From SIG78 sp045635745 (GTDB taxonomy: Bacteria; Verrucomicrobiota; Lentisphaeria; Victivallales; Victivallaceae), in the NCBI GenBank assembly GCA_045635745.1, contig JAZTWG010000031.1, forward strand, positions 51,048 to 115,047: a stretch of 64,000 nucleotides of DNA, written 5' to 3'. Below are positions 15,728-23,424 of the stretch, in pieces. Under the pieces are notes generated by a model that was given only the letters and a program-made list of their open reading frames with translations, ran no database searches and was not told the DNA's origin. Every line of letters starts with the position of its first letter. The first letter of the stretch is position 1. The translations under genes and the position numbers were made by a program.

Positions 15728-17335
15728 ATGAAAGTCAGCAAATTCTTGTTGAGTTGTGCCGCACTCTGTCTTTCGGCAGCGGTTTTTGCCACGCCCGCCC
15801 CGGTCAAGGTCGGTTGGGCAATGGAATCCATTGATCCGGGTCGCCCGAGTGTTATGCCCGGTTACGGCAGTTTCCGCTATTCATTCGGGTGTGCAGATCC
15901 GATTTACGCAACGTGTCTGGCGCTGGAAAACGGCAAAGATGCGGTGTTTTTTGTATCCATGGATGTCATCTCATCGCGGGGGATTCTCTCTGAAGTGCTG
16001 GCAGAAGCTGAAAAATCCGCTCCGGAGCTGCCGAAAAACAAATTCTTTATCAATGCTACTCACACCCACAGTTCGCTCAATGTTTACTACGATACAAGCA
16101 AAGTTCCCAAAGAGTTCAATTTGATGGATGGTGCCGAAATCCGGAAGTTCATCGCCAAAAAGGTGGTCAAAGCCGCCAAAACTGCGTGGGCAAACCGCAA
16201 ACCCGGTAAAGTGGCATGGGGTTACGGTCTGGGCGTGACGAGCTTTAACCGCCGCATGGTCTATTTTGACGATCTTTCCAAACGCCCCAAAGGCGAATAC
16301 GGCAGCACCACGGCCCATGCCGGACACGCGGTCATTCACGGCAAAACCAATGACGATAAATTTTCCGGTTACGAAAACGGCTCGGATAACTATATACAGT
16401 TCCTTTACACCTTTGATATGCAGGGAAAACTTACCGGTGTGGTCATCAACACCGCCGCCACCAGCCAGCTTTCCAGCGGGCCGCAGCGCAAATACACCAG
16501 CGATTTCTGGCACGATGTGCGCGAGATCTTCAGCAAAAAATATCCCGGCTGCTATGTTTTGACCCAATGTTCAGCGGCGGGCGACCTGATGGCGTACAGC
16601 GGTCATTTTCTGGAGGCCGAAAAGCGCAAGATCCGTATCAAATACGGCGAAAAGTTCCTTAAAGATTTCGGCAACAGTCTGGATTGGCCCACGCTTACAG
16701 AGAAAACCCGCGAGTTTCTTGCCTACCGCAAAGCTATGCGTATGGAAAATGCACAACGTATCGTCAGCACCTTTGAAGATACTCTCCAGTGGGCAAAAAA
16801 GGCACAGGTCAGCAATATTGTGCTGCGCAACAAAGTCGTGCCGCTGCAGCTGACCTATACTCCTGTAACCCCGGAACGTCTGGCGCAAGCTCATGATGTG
16901 CTCAAAAAGTGGGGCAATGTACCATTTAAAACCGATGGCACGCTGGAGGATCGCGGCGATTTCAATTTCCGCTTGTGCAACCGCCTCAACGGCGCCAAAA
17001 TCATCATTGACCGGGCAGAACGTCAGAAGAATGGCGGCAAACTCCATACCGAAACGCATCTGGTGCGGATCGGCGATGTGGCATTTGCCAGCAACGGTTT
17101 TGAGCTTTTTATGGACTACATGCACCGCATACAGGCCCGCAGTCCCTTTATTCAGACCTTTGTGGTGGAACTTTCCGGACATCCCGGAAGAGAGGCTCAC
17201 GGCTACCTGGCTACCGAACGGGCAGTGCAGAACAAAGGCTATTCGGCAACCATCAATCAGTGTCCGGTTTCGCCGCAGGGCGGTCAGGAGCTGGTGGAAG
17301 CAACCGTTAAAGGCCTCAAGGAGCTTTACAAATGA
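15728..17335 (+). CDS. Secreted neutral/alkaline ceramidase-like hydrolase
   Basis: The 535-residue protein begins with a clear signal peptide (MKVSKFLLSCAALCLSAAVFA, cleavage after the Ala near residue 21). The mature part resembles the N-terminal domain of neutral/alkaline non-lysosomal ceramidases. It has an early GWAMESIDP segment, the metal-site motif INATHTHSSLN (about residues 115-125) and a later TQCSAAGDLM. In known ceramidases the histidines of such a motif bind zinc. Bacteria of the PVC group carry many proteins with this domain near glycan-degrading genes, and their real substrates are mostly unknown; amide or ester cleavage on an extracellular substrate is an inference. Its stop overlaps the GH28 start by 4 nt, so the two are translationally coupled. 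Confidence 0.8.
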   Translation: MKVSKFLLSCAALCLSAAVFATPAPVKVGWAMESIDPGRPSVMPGYGSFRYSFGCADPIYATCLALENGKDAVFFVSMDVISSRGILSEVLAEAEKSAPELPKNKFFINATHTHSSLNVYYDTSKVPKEFNLMDGAEIRKFIAKKVVKAAKTAWANRKPGKVAWGYGLGVTSFNRRMVYFDDLSKRPKGEYGSTTAHAGHAVIHGKTNDDKFSGYENGSDNYIQFLYTFDMQGKLTGVVINTAATSQLSSGPQRKYTSDFWHDVREIFSKKYPGCYVLTQCSAAGDLMAYSGHFLEAEKRKIRIKYGEKFLKDFGNSLDWPTLTEKTREFLAYRKAMRMENAQRIVSTFEDTLQWAKKAQVSNIVLRNKVVPLQLTYTPVTPERLAQAHDVLKKWGNVPFKTDGTLEDRGDFNFRLCNRLNGAKIIIDRAERQKNGGKLHTETHLVRIGDVAFASNGFELFMDYMHRIQARSPFIQTFVVELSGHPGREAHGYLATERAVQNKGYSATINQCPVSPQGGQELVEATVKGLKELYK

Positions 17336-18609
17336 ACAATGTGCGTGATTTCGGAGCCGTCGGCGACGGTGTGACTATGGATACCGCGGCGATCCAGAAA
17401 GCTATTGATGCCGGCGGGATGGTGAATTTTCCGCCGGGAACTTATCTTACGGGCACGCTCTATTTGAAAAGCTACGGCGGCTTGCATCTTGAACAGGGTG
17501 CAAAACTTTTGGCCAGCAGCAATCCGGCGGATTACAATGCCGATGATTTCTGCGAACAGAACCGGCCGCGTTATCATGAAGAAGCCTCCGGCGCTCACCT
17601 GATCGTGGGCGTGGAAGTAACTCATGTAACCATTTCCGGCGATGGCATTATTGATGGCTCCCGCAAGGCTTTTCAGCACACTCCGCTGCCCAGCGGCAAG
17701 TACGAAGTGGATAAGTGGCGGCCGGCCCAGATGATTTATTTTGTGGAATCCGACCACATAAACATCAGAAATGTGGAACTCAATAATGCTCCTTACTGGA
17801 CATGTTTCATCCATGGATGCGAAGATGTGACCATTTACGGTGTCAAGATCTTCACCGAATGGCGAACCCGCAACGGCGATGGTATTGATATAGACTGCAG
17901 CCGCCGCGTAACAGTCAGCGACTGTATTATTGATACCGGCGATGACTGCATAACGCTGCGTGCCGATTTGCAGCAATTGAAAAATCAGGATCGCCCCTGT
18001 GAGGAAATCACCGTAAGCAACTGCATACTGAAAACCTGCTGCAATGCCATCCGGGTTGGCGTGGGGTCGGGCATTATCCGCAAGGCGGTGCTGGGCAATC
18101 TGGTGATACGCGAAACCCGCACCGGTATCTGTGTGGTCAGCAAATACGGGGCCTATGCCGGGGTAAATATCCATGATGTGAAATTCCACGATATAATTAT
18201 GGAATGCAAACGGCCCTTCCTGGTGCAGAGCAGTATCCGTGGCCCGCTGGATGCCGAAGAACAGTTTTTGAGCGATATAGAATTCACCAATATCAGCGGC
18301 AGCGCCAGCCGTGCGAGTCTGATTCAGGGCAATCCGGGGTATCCGGTAAAGCGTATAAATTTCAACAATATAAATCTGGTCTATTCCGGCGGCGAAGATA
18401 TTGCCGAAGCTGAATACTATACCGAATTCAAAAATCCGTGTGCGCCGGAGGCATTTCACATTGAAAATGCCGAAAATGTTTCTTTCGACAAGCTCCGGAT
18501 CGACTGGAGCAACGCCAGCGATAAATTCAAACACACCATTTACGCAGTAAGGACCAATGATGTAAGATATAGTGATTTGCAAAGTGAGCGTCCTAATAAT
18601 CTAAAATAA
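17332..18609 (+). CDS. Glycoside hydrolase family 28 (polygalacturonase-like) protein
   Basis: The 425-residue protein has the pectate-lyase superfamily start VRDFGAVGDGVTMDTAAIQKA, and then a right-handed beta-helix. The catalytic-region motifs of GH28 are present as NGDGIDIDCS (about residues 182-191) and IDTGDDCITLR (about 201-211). The usual GHG motif is not obvious; the corresponding region reads CNAIRVGVGSG. No signal peptide is visible, unlike its upstream partner, so it may act on imported oligosaccharides. The start overlaps the ceramidase-like stop (ATGA) and its stop overlaps the next possible ATG. The substrate is probably a uronic-acid-containing glycan, by family. It is intact in length. 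Confidence 0.88.
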   Translation: MNNVRDFGAVGDGVTMDTAAIQKAIDAGGMVNFPPGTYLTGTLYLKSYGGLHLEQGAKLLASSNPADYNADDFCEQNRPRYHEEASGAHLIVGVEVTHVTISGDGIIDGSRKAFQHTPLPSGKYEVDKWRPAQMIYFVESDHINIRNVELNNAPYWTCFIHGCEDVTIYGVKIFTEWRTRNGDGIDIDCSRRVTVSDCIIDTGDDCITLRADLQQLKNQDRPCEEITVSNCILKTCCNAIRVGVGSGIIRKAVLGNLVIRETRTGICVVSKYGAYAGVNIHDVKFHDIIMECKRPFLVQSSIRGPLDAEEQFLSDIEFTNISGSASRASLIQGNPGYPVKRINFNNINLVYSGGEDIAEAEYYTEFKNPCAPEAFHIENAENVSFDKLRIDWSNASDKFKHTIYAVRTNDVRYSDLQSERPNNLK

Positions 18610-18623
18610 TGGGGGATAGAAAA

Positions 18624-19625
18624 ATGAAGACCGACCGCGTATTTTTTTTGAAAGGTGAAAAATCCGCCAGCTGGCGGGTGAAGCTGTGCAGCTTCACCCT
18701 GATAGAACTCCTCGTGAGTGCAACTTGTCAAATAGGGATTTTGCCGCTGTATTACCTCAAAAAAAATTATAAAAACTACACATCCTTACGCCCGTTAGGG
18801 CGCACTTCACGCTATTTTTGTGGATGCAAAAATAGCTCTTCACACCTTCACACGCCGAAGGCGTTCTTCACTCAATCAGCGTTCACGCTGATTGAACTTC
18901 TGGTTGTCATTGCCATTATCGCTATTTTAGCGGCGATGCTCCTGCCGGCACTCTCTGCGGCAAGAGCTTCGGCAAAAAGTGCCAAGTGTATGGCTAACCT
19001 GAAACAGTTGGGGTCGGCGATCAATATGTATGCCGATGATCACGACGATTGGATTCCGCCGGGGCAGAAGCGCGGTCGTAAAGCCAACGGCAGTGCCTCC
19101 CAGGTCAAGTGGTTTTCAATTATTCAACCATACGGAATTGATTACGACAAAAACAGCAAAGCCTCCTGTCTGGAGTGTCCGGCAGAAACCCGCGGATTTA
19201 TTGATGTAATGACCTACACTCATTATGGCACAAATCCCTATGTCATGGGCTTGTTCAATGCCGATGCAGATTCTTCCACCCGTTTTCAGAACCGTCGGAA
19301 CATTTATTCTGATCCATCTGCTGTAAGAACAGTTATGGATTTAAATGCTGCAACCACCAGTGTCAGTTATCCCTCTGCTGCCAGTTACCGCCATGGTGCC
19401 GGCGATGACCGCAATACAACTTCGGCAACATCCAAAAAGATTCCCTCTGCCGGAGCCATCTGCAACACAGGTTTTCTTGATGGCCATGTAGCATCATTGA
19501 CTGTAGTGGAAATGCGTATGGGCAATCAATACAGCATGACTTCCGGCAAACCGATGTATATGGTCAACGGCGAAAGCATTGTCAATGACAAGGCCGGGTT
19601 CGACTTGCGTACAGCTCCGTGGTGA
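18624..19625 (+). CDS. Type IV pilin-like prepilin with duplicated N-terminal motif
   Basis: This 333-residue protein has two prepilin motifs. The first is SFTLIELLVS (Phe about residue 24). The second is AFTLIELLVVIAIIAILA (Phe about 87), which is followed by the usual hydrophobic helix and LLPALSAARASAKSAKC. Only the second is followed by a complete hydrophobic spine, so processing there would leave an 86-residue leader. The 60 residues between are Lys/Tyr/Ser-rich and encoded by palindrome-dense DNA. The C-terminal part ends with GFLDGHVASL, the H-x-DG type motif of PVC pseudopilins. I chose ATG 18624 (after GGGGGATAG); ATG 18609 overlaps the GH28 stop and is the alternative. It is the third gene of the ceramidase-like/GH28 operon. 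Function: pseudopilin of a type II secretion or type IV pilus-like machine, or a secreted substrate-binding protein using that export route. Confidence 0.85.
   Translation: MKTDRVFFLKGEKSASWRVKLCSFTLIELLVSATCQIGILPLYYLKKNYKNYTSLRPLGRTSRYFCGCKNSSSHLHTPKAFFTQSAFTLIELLVVIAIIAILAAMLLPALSAARASAKSAKCMANLKQLGSAINMYADDHDDWIPPGQKRGRKANGSASQVKWFSIIQPYGIDYDKNSKASCLECPAETRGFIDVMTYTHYGTNPYVMGLFNADADSSTRFQNRRNIYSDPSAVRTVMDLNAATTSVSYPSAASYRHGAGDDRNTTSATSKKIPSAGAICNTGFLDGHVASLTVVEMRMGNQYSMTSGKPMYMVNGESIVNDKAGFDLRTAPW
18664..18895. repeat. Palindrome cluster inside the prepilin gene
   Basis: Six hairpins lie within 232 bp of coding sequence. They are a 14-bp palindrome (18664-18677), 11-bp arms at 18676-18686/18689-18699 with a 2-nt loop, and 5-bp arms at 18789-18793/18798-18802. 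Next come 10-bp arms at 18811-18820/18827-18836, 5-bp arms at 18852-18856/18860-18864, and 11-bp arms at 18872-18882/18885-18895 with a 2-nt loop. The second and last have right arms made of the codons at the start of each FTLIELLV motif (18693 and 18882). Confidence 0.85.
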
Positions 19626-19789
19626 GAAATTATTCGCCGCATACGCGGGCAATATGGTAGGTGGCGGCTTGGAAATTATAAGAAACTATGAGAGATTGTC
19701 TTGCCGTCTTTTTCAAAAACTTTCCCATATTTTCAAATTACCCGCGCGGCATCCCCGGGTGTTTGCCCCGGATCATCCCGTTGGCAGGA

Positions 19790-20839
19790 TTACTTTCCGG
19801 CGAGATCATCGGCCATCTTGTAGCATTGTCTGGCGCGGGCGGCATCGGGCGCTGAACCGTGCCCAAGTTCTGCCATTATCCCCAGATTGTGCCAACTGGC
19901 GGCGTAACCTTTGCCGGCGGCTCGTTCAAAATACTTTTTGGAAAGTTGATAATCGGGTATGTCGAGCTTGAAATAGTATACCCCCATGCGGTGCAGTGCC
20001 GGGGCAAAATCCAAATTATCTGCCGCATAGCGGTAACTTTCCAACGCTTCCTGATTGCGTTCGTTACGCATAAGCCAATCGCCGTAGTTGACCAGCCCCT
20101 CCGGATCGCGCAAGTCGGCGGCTTTGCGGTAAAAGATCCCGGCTCTGGCATTGGCTTCATCGCTTTCGCCGGCGCGTTTTTCACAGATCACTCCCAGCGC
20201 GGTGAACGCCCGGGGATGTTTGGCGGCAGCGGCCTGCAAAAGAATCTTTTCTGCTTCAGCCAGATCGGCATTGTTTTTAGCTTGCGACAATACGAGCATA
20301 CCCAATGCGCTTTGAGCTTCCACACACCCCTGCTGCGCGGCCTGCCGGTAAAACTCTTTGGCCAGCAGCGTGCTTTTTATCACTCCTTTGCCCGCTTCAT
20401 AAAGCCGGCCCAGCTCGTACTGCGCCGAAGCGTGACCGTTCAGCGCGGCACTGCGTAAATAGAGCGCCGCTTGTGCGTAATCCGGATCCGGTGAGATCAG
20501 CGCCAGCTTGCCGAGCTCGTATGCTGCGGCTGCCGAGCCGTGGAGCGATGCGCGTACTAAATTTACATAAACGGCTTCCTGCTGATTATCGCTTTTGAGC
20601 TTGCCGCTCTGATAAATGCGCGCCAGACTGTAATAGCTTTCGCCATGACCCAGAAAGCCGGCGCGTTCAAAATCTTTTGCCGCTGCCGCAAAATTGCCGG
20701 CATTGGCATTTTTCAGCGCCCGGTTGTAGATCTGCTGGGCCTCACTGCCGCGAACAGTCAGAAAAATGATCGCTGCCACCGGCAGTATCATTACCGGTGT
20801 AAGAAGGATATAAAGCAATGTGAAACGTGGTTTCTCCAT
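19790..20839 (-). CDS. Sel1-repeat protein with N-terminal membrane anchor
   Basis: The 349-residue protein starts with a hydrophobic segment (about residues 7-29, LLYILLTPVMILPVAAIIF). It is followed by TPR and Sel1-like repeats such as YELGKLALISPDPDYAQAA, YELGRLYEAGKGVIKSTLLA and LGIMAELGHGSAPDAARA. Sel1 repeats are protein-binding solenoids. The start codon overlaps the gph stop by one base (TGATG), so it is the third gene of the tsaD-gph operon and is probably translationally coupled. It lies convergent with the prepilin gene. No catalytic motif is seen. Cellular location is likely the periplasmic face of the inner membrane. Confidence 0.85.
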   Translation of the reverse strand: MEKPRFTLLYILLTPVMILPVAAIIFLTVRGSEAQQIYNRALKNANAGNFAAAAKDFERAGFLGHGESYYSLARIYQSGKLKSDNQQEAVYVNLVRASLHGSAAAAYELGKLALISPDPDYAQAALYLRSAALNGHASAQYELGRLYEAGKGVIKSTLLAKEFYRQAAQQGCVEAQSALGMLVLSQAKNNADLAEAEKILLQAAAAKHPRAFTALGVICEKRAGESDEANARAGIFYRKAADLRDPEGLVNYGDWLMRNERNQEALESYRYAADNLDFAPALHRMGVYYFKLDIPDYQLSKKYFERAAGKGYAASWHNLGIMAELGHGSAPDAARARQCYKMADDLAGK

Positions 20840-21492
20840 CAGCAGAATACTTTCAGCTCCTGAAATTTATCAATATAAAAGTCGGGTTTTTCTTCCAATT
20901 CCACACCGTAACCGTAACGGCAGAAAATGCTTTTGCATCCCGCGTTGCGAGCCGATCCGAGATCGGTGTAATTATCGCCAACCATCACACAATCACTTAT
21001 GGCCGTATCGGTGCGTTTGGCACACTCCCACAAGAGATCCGGCGCCGGTTTCAGCGGAAAACCCTCGCCGTTGCCGAAAACGCAGTCAAAGTATTTATTC
21101 ATATCGAATTTTTGCAATATATCCACTGCCGCATTGGTATATTTATTGGTGACCACAGCGGTTTTGCACCCTTTTTCCCGCATGAATTGCAGAGTTTCAA
21201 TTACACCGGCATAGGGTTTGGTTGTCACCACGGTGTGCTGCAGGTAGTAATTGCGCATGGTATCCAGAGCGGAATCCACTTCGGCTGCGGAAGGAACTTC
21301 ATTCATTTCCGCAAACGATTGCTCAATGACATCGCGCATACCGTTGCCGATCATTTTTTCCACCCGCTCCCGTGAAATTTCGGGGTAATTGAGCGACCGT
21401 CGCATATAGTTGAAAGCACGGGTCAGATCTTCAACGGTATCAAGCAGAGTGCCGTCGAGGTCAAAAATAAAACATTTGAATTGGTTGGACAT
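20839..21492 (-). CDS. gph: HAD-family phosphatase, phosphoglycolate phosphatase-like
   Basis: The 217-residue protein carries the haloacid dehalogenase motifs. Motif I is FDLDGTLLDT (nucleophile Asp near residue 10), motif II is VVTNKYT, motif III is the Lys in PLKPAPDLL, and motif IV is MVGDNYTDLGSARNAG. The helical cap after motif I matches the phosphoglycolate phosphatase/PpaX group, which removes 2-phosphoglycolate formed during DNA repair. I chose the ATG at 21492, preceded by GGAGAA; a longer frame to 21600 overlaps tsaD. It lies 4 bp after the tsaD stop. Other small phosphate-ester substrates are possible because HAD paralogues are hard to separate by sequence. Confidence 0.85.
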   Translation of the reverse strand: MSNQFKCFIFDLDGTLLDTVEDLTRAFNYMRRSLNYPEISRERVEKMIGNGMRDVIEQSFAEMNEVPSAAEVDSALDTMRNYYLQHTVVTTKPYAGVIETLQFMREKGCKTAVVTNKYTNAAVDILQKFDMNKYFDCVFGNGEGFPLKPAPDLLWECAKRTDTAISDCVMVGDNYTDLGSARNAGCKSIFCRYGYGVELEEKPDFYIDKFQELKVFC

Positions 21493-21496
21493 GGTG

Positions 21497-22603
21497 TTAT
21501 TCTCCGTGGTGGCCAAGGGCGGCAAATCTGATTGCGGTGATTTCCGGCAGCCGGGCAAACGCATCAAAACCCACCCCGTCGCCCCGGCCGTGGTCGGCAA
21601 GGTAGTGATAATAGCCGAGCCCGCCGATCATGGCGGCGTTATCTGTACAATAAGCCGGACTTGCCAGCTGCAAATTGACATTTCCGGGGCAATCGGCGGC
21701 CAGACGCTCGCGCAACGCTGCGTTACATGCCACTCCGCCGGCGGCGATCAGAGTTTTGGCGCCGAAATCTTTTACCGCTTTGATCGCCTTGCGCGCCAGC
21801 ACATCGACCACCGCTTCCTGAAACGAAGCGGCCAGATCGCTCAACAGCTGCGGTTCAATGGGATCATCGTTGCGGAGATCGAGTTTTTCAAGCGTGTAAA
21901 GCAGCGAAGTTTTTATGCCGCTGAAACTGAAGTTGTAGCGGTTTTCTTCGCTCAAAGCCTTGCCGGCGGCTCCGGTGAGCGGCCGGGGGAAATCGAAACG
22001 TTTTTTATCGCCATTGACCGCTGTTTTCTGCATAATGGGGCCGCCGGGATAACCGAGTTTGAGCAATTTTGCCGCTTTGTCCAGCGCTTCGCCCGCAGCA
22101 TCGTCGATCGTGTAGCCCAAATGCCGTGCGTGCCCGTCGGCATGCAGGAGCAGCAGACTGGTGTGTCCGCCGGAAACCACCAACGCCAGCATGGGGTATG
22201 AACTTTCTTTTTCCAGCAGCGCATGGGCTTCGCTGCCGAGAAACGCCCCGTAAATATGCCCTGCAAAGTGATTTACCCCGTAAAGCGGTTTGCGGTGCTT
22301 GAGAGCCAGACCTTTGGCAAAGTTCACCCCCACCAGCAAGGCCGGGATCAGACCGGGTCCCTGTGTTACGGCAATGGCATCGATATCTTCAAGTGTAACT
22401 TTGGCGGTATCCAGCGCTTCATTGAGCACCCGCGGAAACGCGCTCAAGTGTTCTCTTGCCGCCAGCTCCGGCACCACTCCGCCGTGCGCGGCGTGGCGGG
22501 CGATCTGCGAGGCAACGGCACTGGAAAGCACTTCCACGCCGTCGCGGACCACGGCGCAGGCGCTTTCATCGCAGCTGCTTTCTATACCCAGAACAAGTGT
22601 CAT
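21497..22603 (-). CDS. tsaD: tRNA N6-adenosine threonylcarbamoyltransferase TsaD
   Basis: The 368-residue protein is the transferase that completes N6-threonylcarbamoyladenosine at position 37 of ANN-decoding tRNAs, working with TsaB and TsaE. The ASKHA fold is recognisable from MTLVLGIESSCDESACAVV, the metal-binding motif HFAGHIYGAF (two His), VSGGHTSLLL and the nucleotide motif IAAGGVACNAALRERL. Length is slightly above the usual 335-345, with extra residues at the C-terminus (FDAFARLPEITAIRFAALGHHGE). It is the first gene of the tsaD-gph-Sel1 operon. A perfect palindrome overlaps the predicted -10 box upstream. Confidence 0.97.
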   Translation of the reverse strand: MTLVLGIESSCDESACAVVRDGVEVLSSAVASQIARHAAHGGVVPELAAREHLSAFPRVLNEALDTAKVTLEDIDAIAVTQGPGLIPALLVGVNFAKGLALKHRKPLYGVNHFAGHIYGAFLGSEAHALLEKESSYPMLALVVSGGHTSLLLLHADGHARHLGYTIDDAAGEALDKAAKLLKLGYPGGPIMQKTAVNGDKKRFDFPRPLTGAAGKALSEENRYNFSFSGIKTSLLYTLEKLDLRNDDPIEPQLLSDLAASFQEAVVDVLARKAIKAVKDFGAKTLIAAGGVACNAALRERLAADCPGNVNLQLASPAYCTDNAAMIGGLGYYHYLADHGRGDGVGFDAFARLPEITAIRFAALGHHGE

Positions 22604-22644
22604 ATGTTTTTACCTTAATTGAAAAATTTACGTTTTTGTCATAA

Positions 22645-22667
22645 TCTCAATATATCATATATTGAGA
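22645..22667. promoter_or_regulatory. Perfect 23-bp palindrome, candidate operator in the tsaD promoter
   Basis: Arms of 11 bp (22645-22655 and 22657-22667, TCTCAATATAT and its complement) flank one central base. On the minus strand a TTGTTT box (complement of 22671-22676) and TATATT (complement of 22649-22654) are 16 bp apart, so the palindrome covers the predicted -10 box of tsaD. That is the position expected for a repressor site. The cognate protein is unknown. An RNA hairpin is unlikely to be the purpose because the stem is almost wholly A/T. Confidence 0.45.
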
Positions 22668-22752
22668 GAAAAACAATATTTTATCTGCTTTGGAGTTTGA
22701 TTTTTTTGCTTTTACGCTGTAACTTGTACTTTGAAGAGTAAATTTTCGCAAT

Positions 22753-23286
22753 ATGGAGATTTTCATTTTGATCGATCCGGCTTTCACTCAACGCATCCAG
22801 CTGATCTTCTGGGCAGTGTTTTCGCTGCTGCTGGGGGTGGGGTTCATATGCTGCGGTTTTGTGGTTTTCGGGTATCTGGTGGCGGTATTGCCGTGGGCGT
22901 TGAGTGCTGCCGGGTTGCTGCTGTGGTTCCGCAGTATATTGCCGCGCCGGGGCAGAAAGAATTATACCGGTATCGTGCCGGGGGCGGTCATTTTCTGCTG
23001 TGGGATAGCGCTTTTCCGCTGGGCGCATTTGCGTGATGCGTTTTTGTGGTATATTTTTGTAGTCTACCTGATAATTTCTGCTTACATAAACATGCGTCCG
23101 GCGTGGCGGCGGGGATTGGAAAAATATGTAATTGCCCGCTATATCGGCGGTTTGACCGTGTGGGGTTTTTCCGCTCTGCTTTTGTTCATGCCGCGCTCGG
23201 GATTGTCAGATGCCTTGCAGATACTGGGAGTTTTTTCTGCTGCATGGGGAGTTTATCAGCTGCTGCTGCCGCCGGTGCGGGAGTAG
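22753..23286 (+). CDS. Small multi-pass membrane protein of unknown function
   Basis: I do not recognise this 177-residue protein. It has about six hydrophobic segments (near residues 15-35, 37-56, 75-90, 95-112, 128-146, 150-170) with short charged loops such as LPRRGRKNY and MRPAWRRGLEK. The pattern is reminiscent of HdeD/DUF308-type proteins, but no defining motif supports that name. The start is uncertain: ATG 22753 has a weak ribosome site, while a TTG at 22768 has GGAG about 9 bp upstream. It is divergent from tsaD and upstream of the exonuclease gene by 138 bp. Confidence 0.65.
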   Translation: MEIFILIDPAFTQRIQLIFWAVFSLLLGVGFICCGFVVFGYLVAVLPWALSAAGLLLWFRSILPRRGRKNYTGIVPGAVIFCCGIALFRWAHLRDAFLWYIFVVYLIISAYINMRPAWRRGLEKYVIARYIGGLTVWGFSALLLFMPRSGLSDALQILGVFSAAWGVYQLLLPPVRE

Positions 23287-23337
23287 CAGTATACCGGGCG
23301 ATATTTTGATTTTTCCGCTTAAAAAGAGATTTGGAAC

Positions 23338-23365
23338 TTGCTTTTGATGCCAAGGCTGTTATAGT
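23338..23365 (+). promoter_or_regulatory. Possible promoter of the exonuclease gene
   Basis: TTGCTT at 23338-23343 and TATAGT at 23360-23365 are 16 bp apart, about 60 bp upstream of the ATG at 23425. Confidence 0.35.
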
Positions 23366-23424
23366 AATATATACAAAAATTTTGTGCTTGAAAAGATATT
23401 ATCAGCGGAGATTTTTACAAGTTT

